From Bacteroidales bacterium UBA1219 (GTDB lineage: Bacteria > Bacteroidota > Bacteroidia > Bacteroidales > P3): a stretch of 22,962 bases of DNA. The stretch spans positions 1 to 22,962 of the forward strand of contig DBXF01000025.1 of the NCBI GenBank assembly GCA_002309295.1, in the 5' to 3' direction. Position numbers and translations under genes: made by a program. The notes under the pieces were generated by a model that was not told the DNA's origin, did no database searches, and saw only the letters and a program-made list of their open reading frames with translations. Of this stretch, positions 1-5,388 are shown one piece after another; the first letter of the stretch is position 1, and each line of letters opens with the position of its first letter.

Positions 1-1
1 G

Positions 2-91
2 TCAACAATTGATTCAACGAAGAAAGTATGCACCAAGGGAACAAGATATGATGCACAATATGCCACTCTTAATACACTGACAAATAATTAA
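2..91 (+). CDS. Possible 3' end of an unidentified gene (5' partial)
   Basis: An open frame enters from the left edge and runs 29 codons to a TAA. The peptide is polar and ends in TLNTLTNN; I recognise no family. It is too short to separate a real C-terminus from chance. It lies just upstream of mutT on the same strand, with about 107 bases between them. Confidence 0.25.
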   Translation, partial: STIDSTKKVCTKGTRYDAQYATLNTLTNN

Positions 92-198
92 TTCTAACAA
101 TTATAAGTATTTATGCCTCACCTCCTCTACAAAACCCAAGGCACATGCTCGCAGTTTATCTCCCCCCTCAAGAAAAATCACCCTTTATCCCAAAAACC

Positions 199-603
199 AT
201 GTCCGAACTTAAGGTAATTCCCGTCTCCGCCGCCGTTATCCGCGACAGTCAAGGCCGTATCTTCGCCACGCAGCGTGGCTACGGCGATTGGAAAGGGTGG
301 TGGGAGTTCCCCGGTGGCAAGATAGAGCCCGGCGAGACTCCCGAGCAGGCCCTGCGCCGCGAGATACTCGAGGAGCTGGATGTGGAAATACGTGTGGGTG
401 AGCATCTTGTAACCGTGGAGTACGACTACCCTGCGTTCCACCTCACCATGCACTGCTACCTCTGCACCATCGAGAGCGGTGCCATCACGCTGAAAGAACA
501 CGCCTCCGCCCGCTGGCTCGCCCCCAACGAACTGGACAGCGTGCAATGGCTCCCCGCAGACCTTGAATTAGTTTGCAGTTTGCAACGTGGAGTTTGCAGT
601 TAA
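199..603 (+). CDS. mutT: Nudix hydrolase, MutT-type (8-oxo-dGTP diphosphatase-like)
   Basis: MutT enzymes hydrolyse oxidised nucleoside triphosphates such as 8-oxo-dGTP to the monophosphate, keeping damaged guanine out of DNA. I chose the ATG at 199, giving 134 residues starting MSELKVIPVSAAVI, the usual MutT length. The ATG at 145 would add 18 residues of poor similarity. The Nudix box is clear at about residues 38-60: GGKIEPGE, then REILEEL, with the metal-binding Glu pairs present. The Gly normally found after REUXEE-x is Asp here (EELDVEI). The C-terminal residues (LVCSLQRGVCS) are encoded by a run of interspersed word-like repeats, so the original end may have been replaced. The next gene on the strand is vsr, also a DNA repair gene, but 552 bases away. 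The family is sure; the exact substrate is inferred. Confidence 0.9.
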   Translation: MSELKVIPVSAAVIRDSQGRIFATQRGYGDWKGWWEFPGGKIEPGETPEQALRREILEELDVEIRVGEHLVTVEYDYPAFHLTMHCYLCTIESGAITLKEHASARWLAPNELDSVQWLPADLELVCSLQRGVCS

Positions 604-636
604 TTAACAATTTACAATTTACAATTTTTGTGCAAA
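572..636 (+). repeat. Word-like short repeats across the mutT stop codon
   Basis: The last codons of mutT and the following bases consist of near-periodic words: gtttgcagtttgca, then ggagtttgcagtt, then three copies of the heptamer ACAATTT. The 14-mer TGGAGTTTGCAGTT at 588-601 occurs as its exact reverse complement at 1128-1141, just before vsr. The two therefore bracket the gene-free gap as an inverted pair. Confidence 0.6.
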
Positions 637-689
637 CCGAACACAGCAGCCAAATTTATTTGGATGATGTTGAGGTGCAGCCAAAAATC

Positions 690-712
690 ACGCATAAGCG
701 AAGCGGTTGCGT
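690..712. repeat. Small hairpin with GAA triloop
   Basis: ACGCA at 690-694 pairs with TGCGT at 708-712. Inside is the heptamer GCGAAGC (698-704), which folds as GC-GAA-GC; the DNA form of this heptamer is known as an exceptionally stable mini-hairpin. A 3x3 internal loop separates the two stems. It resembles the hairpins in the nearby 135-bp repeat. Confidence 0.45.
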
Positions 713-722
713 AATGGATTTT

Positions 723-857
723 AGTTTATAGTTTACAATTTATAATTTATAGTTGTTGCGAAGCTTTCGCCGTAGGCGAACAAATTTACAAGATTTACAA
801 GATCTCGTGAGCCGAAGGCGAGCAGGAGAAAAAAAAGATTAAATGATTAATAGACAT
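723..857 (+). repeat. 135-bp interspersed repeat, copy 1
   Basis: This aligns with 5231-5365 over the whole length at about 86% identity by eye, with single-base indels only. In order it contains an AT-rich stretch of heptamer-like words, a hairpin TTCGCC-GTA-GGCGAA (766-780), a tandem 10-mer (atttacaaga twice), a bulged hairpin CTC-gtga-GCC-GAA-GGC-GAG (804-822), then an A-rich tail. It follows the mutT stop codon in the same orientation as copy 2, which follows the importer ATPase gene. Confidence 0.8.
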
Positions 858-1115
858 CTTCACACCTTAACATACAAATTACCAATTCCACTTTGGGGCG
901 TGAATTGAGTTTTTTTACACTTATAGCCCAAAACTTTGCAAATTTTTCTTCTGCCGTAAAAACAATTGATATGAAACGTTAGAACAATAAAGTGAACACA
1001 CATGCGTTTTAAGTATAATTGAGTAAACAAATACCAATCAATATTAACCATAAGAGTCAACCTTTGTAGGAAATAACACATATTCACACCTTCACATCTT
1101 AACGCCTTCACCTAC

Positions 1116-1155
1116 TTATTAACTCAAAACTGCAAACTCCAAACTCAAAACTCAA
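1116..1155 (+). repeat. Word-like repeats abutting the vsr start codon
   Basis: This is a run of near-identical words (AACTCAAAACTGC, AAACTCC, AAACTCAAAACTC) ending directly at the vsr ATG. It contains AACTGCAAACTCCA (1128-1141), the exact reverse complement of 588-601 at the end of mutT. No ribosome binding site is visible, which is normal for this phylum. Confidence 0.55.
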
Positions 1156-1767
1156 ATGGACACCATGTCACAAGAGCAGCGTCATCGCTGCATGTCGAAG
1201 ATACACAGCCGCAACACCAAGCCTGAGCTGAAGGTACGGCGTTGGCTGTGGAGTCACGGCTACCGTTACCGTCTGTGCGTGAAGTCGGTCCCCGGCAGTC
1301 CCGACATAGTGATGCGTCCCTACCGCACCGCCATTTTTGTCAACGGATGTTTCTGGCATGGACACGATGTCGAGTTGAAAATTGAAAATGGAAAGTTGAA
1401 ATGTAGGGACGCAGAGCCTGCGTCCGATTCTGTTCCAGAAACGTATCAGATTATCGACTCCGCTTGTTGTAAGATTCCGAAGAGCAACCGCGGTTTTTGG
1501 GTGGAGAAGATCCGTCGCAACCAGCAGCGCGACGAGCGTAACTATCAGATTCTAAAGGATAACGGCTGGCAGGTGATAGTGATATGGGAGTGTGAGCTCA
1601 AACCCTCGCTTATCGAGCATACCATGCGTGCGGTGGAGCTGCGGCTCAACCAGTGTTTCCTCGATATCCACAGCCGTAAGGTGCGCGCCTACGCCCCCGA
1701 CACTCCCGACGCAATGCCACTGGCCGCCGAGGACACTGCAGATTATGGCAAAAACAACGAACTATAG
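1156..1767 (+). CDS. vsr: Very-short-patch repair endonuclease (Vsr), with an internal insertion
   Basis: Vsr nicks DNA 5' of the T in T:G mismatches that arise from deamination of 5-methylcytosine. The start MDTMSQEQRHRCMSKIHSRNTKPEL matches the family opening. Conserved parts follow: PGSPDIV with the catalytic Asp50, then IFVNGCFWHGHD with Cys65, His68 and His70, then PKSNRGFW, EKIRRNQQRDERN, and GWQVIVIWECEL near residues 140-150. By comparison with E. coli Vsr, zinc is held by Cys66, His71, Cys73 and Cys117. Here the second and third ligands are separated by about 28 extra residues (roughly 73-100) encoded by a palindromic repeat. The protein is 203 residues; about 140-160 is usual. A 20-residue tail is also unusual. 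No cytosine methyltransferase lies in the window. Activity is uncertain because of the insertion. Confidence 0.9.
   Translation: MDTMSQEQRHRCMSKIHSRNTKPELKVRRWLWSHGYRYRLCVKSVPGSPDIVMRPYRTAIFVNGCFWHGHDVELKIENGKLKCRDAEPASDSVPETYQIIDSACCKIPKSNRGFWVEKIRRNQQRDERNYQILKDNGWQVIVIWECELKPSLIEHTMRAVELRLNQCFLDIHSRKVRAYAPDTPDAMPLAAEDTADYGKNNEL
1370..1457 (+). repeat. In-frame palindromic repeat insertion inside vsr
   Basis: The segment starts with word repeats (gttgaaaattgaaaatgg, then aaagttgaaatg) like those at 5206-5228. It continues with a perfect hairpin: GGACGCAG (1407-1414), loop AGC, CTGCGTCC (1418-1425). It is flanked by TCGA at 1370-1373 and 1454-1457, which may be a 4-base target duplication. 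The spacing is 84 bases, exactly 28 codons. Removing one unit restores HGHDVDSACCKIPKSN, close to the normal Vsr spacing. The borders are inferred. Confidence 0.6.
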
Positions 1768-1838
1768 GCGTTCGTGCAATATATATAGCAAACCAACCGA
1801 AGAACGACCAATATATAACATACTACAATAAAACGAAC

Positions 1839-2036
1839 ATGGAAGACATTATCATTTTGGCGGCTGTGATAGCCGTACAGCTGGCAATAGCCCTGATTTG
1901 CGGACACTTGGCCCATAGCCGCGGACATTCGTTCTGGCTGTGGACGGCCATCTCCGCCGTTATCGTCCCCTCGCTTTTCGCAATACCCATAGTGTTGGTT
2001 TATTGCCGTAGGGATAATAATGATATCGTTCCGTAA
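1839..2036 (+). CDS. Small hypothetical membrane protein, 65 aa
   Basis: The protein has two predicted membrane spans, at about residues 3-22 and 33-56, joined by a short loop with His and Arg (GHLAHSRGH). It ends in a charged tail, CRRDNNDIVP. The loop and tail carry positive charge, so both may face the cytoplasm side of a hairpin. I recognise no family. It starts 71 bases after vsr on the same strand, with AT-rich spacer between. Codon use (many GCC, CTG, GTC) matches the neighbouring real genes, which supports coding. Confidence 0.6.
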   Translation: MEDIIILAAVIAVQLAIALICGHLAHSRGHSFWLWTAISAVIVPSLFAIPIVLVYCRRDNNDIVP

Positions 2037-2125
2037 TGCTTTATTTTATAGGCGTTTGCGTGACTTTTTAAAAATTATTGTTGAAAAAAAACGCAATTTT
2101 AACAAATCGAATGAAATAAAATTCG

Positions 2126-2133
2126 TAACTTTG
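2126..2133 (+). promoter_or_regulatory. Likely -7 promoter element TAACTTTG
   Basis: TAACTTTG followed by CAAAT is a textbook Bacteroidetes -7 box (TAnnTTTG). No good -33 TTTG sits 19-20 bases upstream. It would start transcription near 2141, giving a leader of roughly 115 bases before the gene at 2258. Confidence 0.55.
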
Positions 2134-2152
2134 CAAATAGATTTTTAAGAGA

Positions 2153-2220
2153 GCCGAAAAACCGGGACTGCGGCACATTTAAAAATCAACTTGTCTGAAA
2201 TTATAAAAATAAAAAGTCCC
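2153..2220 (+). ncRNA. Possible structured leader (pseudoknot-like)
   Basis: Within the untranslated leader, GCCG (2153-2156) can pair with CGGC (2171-2174). The loop it closes holds GGGACT (2164-2169), which is complementary to AGTCCC (2215-2220). The two stems cross, as in an H-type pseudoknot. It matches no riboswitch class I can name, and chance pairing is possible. Confidence 0.25.
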
Positions 2221-2257
2221 ACAAAAGTTGCGCCCGACACGTATCAGGGATTAAGAA

Positions 2258-2548
2258 ATGGAAGAAAATACTAATGTTCCCGTACAAGAAGCTCCGAAAA
2301 AAGGTGGCGGACTTGTAATTGCCGGTTTTATTATGGCAATTCTGTCAATGCTCATTTGCTGGTTTTGGTGGTCTGTATTCGTGCTTTGGATACCAACAAC
2401 TTTAGCATTGATATTCTGCATTATAGGCCTTGTTAAAAAGCAGAAAAAGGTTTTGGCTATCTTAGGCATAGTTCTTTCCGTGGTGAGCTGGATAATCTAT
2501 TACTGCATTATATACTCGGCTGCATCTAATGTTGCTTCTCTCTATTAA
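2258..2548 (+). CDS. Small membrane protein, DUF4190-like, 96 aa
   Basis: A short polar N-terminus (EENTNVPVQEAPKKGGG) is followed by three hydrophobic spans at about residues 19-40, 42-58 and 65-88. A KKQKK loop lies between the last two, suggesting that loop is cytoplasmic. The layout (Pro/Lys leader, GLVIAGFIMAILS, then a second VLAILGIVLSVVS repeat-like span) resembles DUF4190-type small membrane proteins, whose function is unknown. The gene stands alone, with its own -7 box at 2126 and a strong terminator at 2569. It is more AT-rich than dapB next to it. Confidence 0.75.
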   Translation: MEENTNVPVQEAPKKGGGLVIAGFIMAILSMLICWFWWSVFVLWIPTTLALIFCIIGLVKKQKKVLAILGIVLSVVSWIIYYCIIYSAASNVASLY

Positions 2549-2568
2549 AATAATAGATTACATAACGA

Positions 2569-2610
2569 AAAAGTGCAATTCCCAAAAGGGATTGCACTTT
2601 TTTTTATTTT
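2569..2610 (+). terminator. Rho-independent terminator after the gene at 2258
   Basis: AAGTGCAATTCCC pairs with GGGATTGCACTT across an AAAA loop, with one bulged T. A run of eight or more T follows. It isolates the small membrane protein gene from dapB downstream. Confidence 0.88.
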
Positions 2611-2670
2611 TTCAAGCGGTTGTAAATCAGTAATTTCGTGCAATAACTCCGCTATGTCGCAAAAAAATCG

Positions 2671-2678
2671 TATCTTTG
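2671..2678 (+). promoter_or_regulatory. Likely -7 promoter element TATCTTTG for dapB
   Basis: TATCTTTGCACC fits the TAnnTTTG consensus, 26 bases before the dapB ATG. The -33 region is weak. It lies just after the terminator of the previous gene, so dapB should start its own transcript. Confidence 0.55.
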
Positions 2679-2703
2679 CACCATTAACCATTACAAAACA
2701 TTT

Positions 2704-3420
2704 ATGGAAATAGCTTTGCTTGGCTACGGCAAAATGGGTAAAGAAATAGCTGCCGTGGCCGAAGAACGCGGACACGAAATCTCCGTAACCATCGACAGCG
2801 AGGCCGACTGGATGGAAAAAATCGACGACCTGCGCCACTGCGACGTGGCCATCGACTTCTCCACTCCCGACACCGCCGTGGATAACATCATGAAATGCTT
2901 CAACATCGGCATGCCTATCGTTGTGGGCACCACCGGCTGGTACGACCAGCTGGAGAGCGTGGTCCACGACTGCCGCCAGCGCGACAACGCCGCCCTTTTC
3001 GTGGCCTCCAATTTCAGCATCGGGGTGAATATCCTCTTCCACCTCAACCGCCGTCTGGCCGAGGTGATGAACAACCATCCCGAATACAACGTGCGTATCG
3101 ACGAGACTCACCACATCCACAAGCTCGACGCCCCCAGCGGCACTGCCATCACCCTCGCCGAAGGCATCATCGACAACCTCGACGCCAAAGAGGGCTGGGA
3201 ACTCGACAGCGACGACCCCGAAGAGGTGAACATCGTGGCTCACCGCGAAGGCGAAGTGCCTGGCATACATCAGGTTACCTACGAGAGTGACATCGACCTG
3301 CTCTCCATACGCCACGAGGCCAAGTCGCGCAAAGGCTTCGCCCTCGGTGCAGTGGTGGCCGCCGAATTCCTCGAAGGCAAGAAAGGCTACTTCACCATGG
3401 AGGACTTGCTTAACTTGTAG
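2704..3420 (+). CDS. dapB: 4-hydroxy-tetrahydrodipicolinate reductase
   Basis: DapB reduces 4-hydroxy-tetrahydrodipicolinate with NAD(P)H in the diaminopimelate pathway, which feeds lysine and peptidoglycan synthesis. The N-terminal Rossmann fold has GYGKMG at residues 7-12. IVVGTTGW is at 72-79. The catalytic and substrate region is ETHHIHKLDAPSGTA at 134-148, with the His pair, Lys140 and the DAPSGT loop intact. The C-terminal motif SRKGFALGAVVAAEFL is typical. At 238 residues it is of the short kind common in Bacteroidetes. No lysine riboswitch is seen in the short leader. The importer permease starts 21 bases downstream and may be co-transcribed, although it has no metabolic link. Confidence 0.97.
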   Translation: MEIALLGYGKMGKEIAAVAEERGHEISVTIDSEADWMEKIDDLRHCDVAIDFSTPDTAVDNIMKCFNIGMPIVVGTTGWYDQLESVVHDCRQRDNAALFVASNFSIGVNILFHLNRRLAEVMNNHPEYNVRIDETHHIHKLDAPSGTAITLAEGIIDNLDAKEGWELDSDDPEEVNIVAHREGEVPGIHQVTYESDIDLLSIRHEAKSRKGFALGAVVAAEFLEGKKGYFTMEDLLNL

Positions 3421-3441
3421 ATTCTTAAACCGTTATCCGCC

Positions 3442-4449
3442 GTGAAAAACAACAACCCGCTGCGCCGTCGTGGCATTGTGTTGCCGGTGTCGACCATAGT
3501 GATGCTGGCATTGATGTTTGTGGTGTCGCTGGTGGGTATAGTGGGTTTTTCGCCCGCCGAGGCCTTGGATTATCTCTGGCAGGGTGTCGGTGGCGGCGAT
3601 ACCAACGTGATATACTGGAACTTGCGTCTGCCGCGCATAGTGCTGTGCGTGCTTATCGGCGCGGTGCTCTCGGTGTCGGGAGCCACCTATCAGGCGGTGT
3701 TCCGCAACCCCCTCACCGACCCGTATGTGCTGGGTATCTCGTCGGGAGCCTCGCTGGGAGCGGCGGTGGCGATTTTGCTCGGACTCGAGAGCTCCTTTTT
3801 CGGTGTCGGCCTGATGGCCCTCGGCACCGCCCTCATCACTGTGCTTTTGATTTACAAGATAGCCTCCATAGGCAACCGTATGCACACTGCAACGCTCTTG
3901 CTCACAGGCGTTTGCTTCACCTTTCTGGCCACGGCCGTTGTGTCGTTCCTTATGGTGATAAATCAGGACAAGATGGACAGGATAATTTTCTGGACCATGG
4001 GCAGTTTCTCCACCGTGGCGTGGAGCGACGTGCTGATATTGCTCCCCGTGGCAGTGCTGGGCATCGCCGTGGTGCTTTTCCACAGCCGCGACCTCAACCT
4101 GCTGCTCGTGGGCAGCGAAACGGCCAAAAGTCTGGGCGTGGAGGTGGAGCGTGTGAAAAAGACACTCCTTTTCTGCACCACACTGATGGTGGCTTTCGCG
4201 GTGTCGGCCTGCGGCGTTATCGGCTTTGTGGGACTCGTGGTGCCGCATTGCGTGCGTCTGCTGGTCGGCTCCGACAACCGTCTGATAATACCTTATTCCG
4301 TCGTTTCCGGCGGCATTTTCCTGCTGCTTTGCGACACGCTGGCGCGGACGGTGCTGATGCCCTCCGAAATCCCTGTGGGCAGTGTAACGGCACTTGTCGG
4401 CGCACCGATGTTCATATACCTGCTTTACAAATCCAAAAAACGTCTCTGA
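3442..4449 (+). CDS. FecCD/BtuC-family ABC importer permease
   Basis: This is an inner-membrane permease of the family that imports iron-siderophores, haem or cobalamin. It has 335 residues with about nine or ten hydrophobic spans, the standard FecCD length. Family signatures are present: LRLPRIVLCVLIGAVLSVSG near residues 54-73, NPLTDPYVLGISSGASLGAA at about 90-110, and GVIGFVGLVVPHCVRLL near 255-270, the last being the ATPase-coupling region. The start is GTG at 3442, 21 bases after dapB. The ATPase gene follows one base after the stop region, so the two are surely co-expressed. No periplasmic binding protein or TonB receptor lies nearby, so the substrate cannot be assigned. Confidence 0.94.
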   Translation: MKNNNPLRRRGIVLPVSTIVMLALMFVVSLVGIVGFSPAEALDYLWQGVGGGDTNVIYWNLRLPRIVLCVLIGAVLSVSGATYQAVFRNPLTDPYVLGISSGASLGAAVAILLGLESSFFGVGLMALGTALITVLLIYKIASIGNRMHTATLLLTGVCFTFLATAVVSFLMVINQDKMDRIIFWTMGSFSTVAWSDVLILLPVAVLGIAVVLFHSRDLNLLLVGSETAKSLGVEVERVKKTLLFCTTLMVAFAVSACGVIGFVGLVVPHCVRLLVGSDNRLIIPYSVVSGGIFLLLCDTLARTVLMPSEIPVGSVTALVGAPMFIYLLYKSKKRL

Positions 4450-4450
4450 T

Positions 4451-5215
4451 ATGCTGAAAGTGAAGAATTTATCCTACGCCTTCGGGCCGAAGCAGGTGCT
4501 CAGCGATATCAGTCTCGACATTGCTGAAGGCAGTTTCTACGCCGTGATGGGTGCCAACGGCTGCGGCAAGACAACCCTGCTGCGCTGTATGGACAACCTG
4601 TTGGAGATACCTGCCGACACTGTGTTCCTTGGCGGGAAGGACATCACCGCCTACACCAGCCGGCAACGGGCCATGCAGGTGGCTTACGTGGCGCAACGGC
4701 CCACCTCCGACGTGGATTTCTCGGCTTTCGAGATAGTGCTGATGGGACGCAACCCGTATCAGCGACACCTGCAGAACGAGTCGCAGCACGACTGGGACAT
4801 TGTGGAGCAGTGCATGCGGATGACCAACACATGGCACCTGCGTTTCTCCACCCTTGCGCAGATGAGTGGGGGAGAAGTGCAGCGGGTGATGATAGCCCGT
4901 GCGCTGGCACAGCAAACGCCCGTTTTGCTCCTCGACGAGCCCCTCGCCAACCTCGACATCTCGCACCAACTCGAAATTCTCGGCATACTCACCAAGATAA
5001 ACCGCGAGCAGGGCAAAACCATAGTGCTTATCATCCACGACCTTAATATGGCACTGCATTACTGTCCTAAGCTGATTTTGCTCCACGACCGGCATGTGGC
5101 CTTTTGTGGGGACACCGCCGACGGACTTACCGAGGAGAATATCGCCCAAGTGTTCGGCATCAACCCCAAAATTGAAACGATAGAGGGGAGAAAATACGTG
5201 TTAGTTGAAAATTGA
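4451..5215 (+). CDS. ABC importer ATPase, FecE/BtuD type
   Basis: This is the ATPase subunit that powers the adjacent FecCD-type permease. I chose the ATG at 4451 (MLKVKNLSYAFG), which lies directly after the permease stop. A longer frame from 4394 would overlap the permease and adds no conserved sequence. Walker A is GANGCGKTTLL at about 34-44, the signature is MSGGEVQRVMIARAL (Met replaces the usual Leu), Walker B is PVLLLDEPLANLDIS, and the H-loop is LIIHDLNMAL. It has 254 residues, normal for the family. The last codons (LVEN, stop) lie inside a ttgaaaattgaaag word repeat, so the repeat supplies the stop codon. The substrate is unknown. Confidence 0.94.
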   Translation: MLKVKNLSYAFGPKQVLSDISLDIAEGSFYAVMGANGCGKTTLLRCMDNLLEIPADTVFLGGKDITAYTSRQRAMQVAYVAQRPTSDVDFSAFEIVLMGRNPYQRHLQNESQHDWDIVEQCMRMTNTWHLRFSTLAQMSGGEVQRVMIARALAQQTPVLLLDEPLANLDISHQLEILGILTKINREQGKTIVLIIHDLNMALHYCPKLILLHDRHVAFCGDTADGLTEENIAQVFGINPKIETIEGRKYVLVEN

Positions 5216-5230
5216 AAGTTGAAAGTTAAG

Positions 5231-5365
5231 AGTTTACAGTTTATAATTTACAATTAATAGTTATTGCGAAGCTTTCGCCGAAGGCGAAATAAATTTACAA
5301 GATTTACAAGATCTCGCGAAGCGAAGCTGAGCAGGAGAAAAAAAGTTGAAATGATCTATTGACAT
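5231..5365 (+). repeat. 135-bp interspersed repeat, copy 2
   Basis: This is the partner of 723-857. It carries the hairpin TTCGCC-GAA-GGCGAA (5274-5288) and the bulged hairpin CTC-gcga-AGC-GAA-GCT-GAG (5313-5331). Compared with copy 1, two base pairs of the inner stem changed on both sides (G-C to A-T and C-G to G-C), so pairing is kept. It is preceded by ttgaaa words from 5206 on. It ends 23 bases before the next gene and may act as its leader or as the 3' end of the importer transcript. Confidence 0.8.
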
Positions 5366-5388
5366 ATTAATCACAAATCACTAAACAA

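Larger units (their letters stand above)
604..1155. other. Gene-free AT-rich gap between mutT and vsr
   Basis: No convincing gene is seen on either strand. The minus-strand frame at 860-1111 is Phe/Cys/Lys-rich and matches no family. The gap holds short tandem words (600-636), a 14-base palindrome CCAAAT-TT-ATTTGG at 650-663, a hairpin with a GAA loop at 690-712, a 135-bp repeat at 723-857 that recurs at 5231-5365, and another word-repeat block that runs up to the vsr start codon. Around 930-950 there is AACTTTGCAAATT, close to a Bacteroidetes -7 box, but it lacks a clear -33 partner. Confidence 0.6.

Noticed and set aside
723..857. CRISPR-like array
   Set aside because: The repeated words are 7-14 bases, directly adjacent and degenerate, with no spacers of constant size and no cas genes.
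860..1111. 83-codon minus-strand frame in the mutT-vsr gap
   Set aside because: AT-rich sequence giving a Phe/Cys/Lys-rich peptide without family features; low-complexity DNA is the better reading.
2611..2703. Lysine riboswitch upstream of dapB
   Set aside because: The space between the terminator and the ATG is under 100 bases and shows none of the expected conserved blocks.
2545..3315. 256-codon open frame on the minus strand
   Set aside because: Antisense to dapB and running through the upstream terminator; composition is typical of a shadow frame.
4394..4450. Longer N-terminus for the importer ATPase
   Set aside because: It overlaps the permease frame and adds 19 residues without family similarity; the ATG at 4451 gives the normal start.
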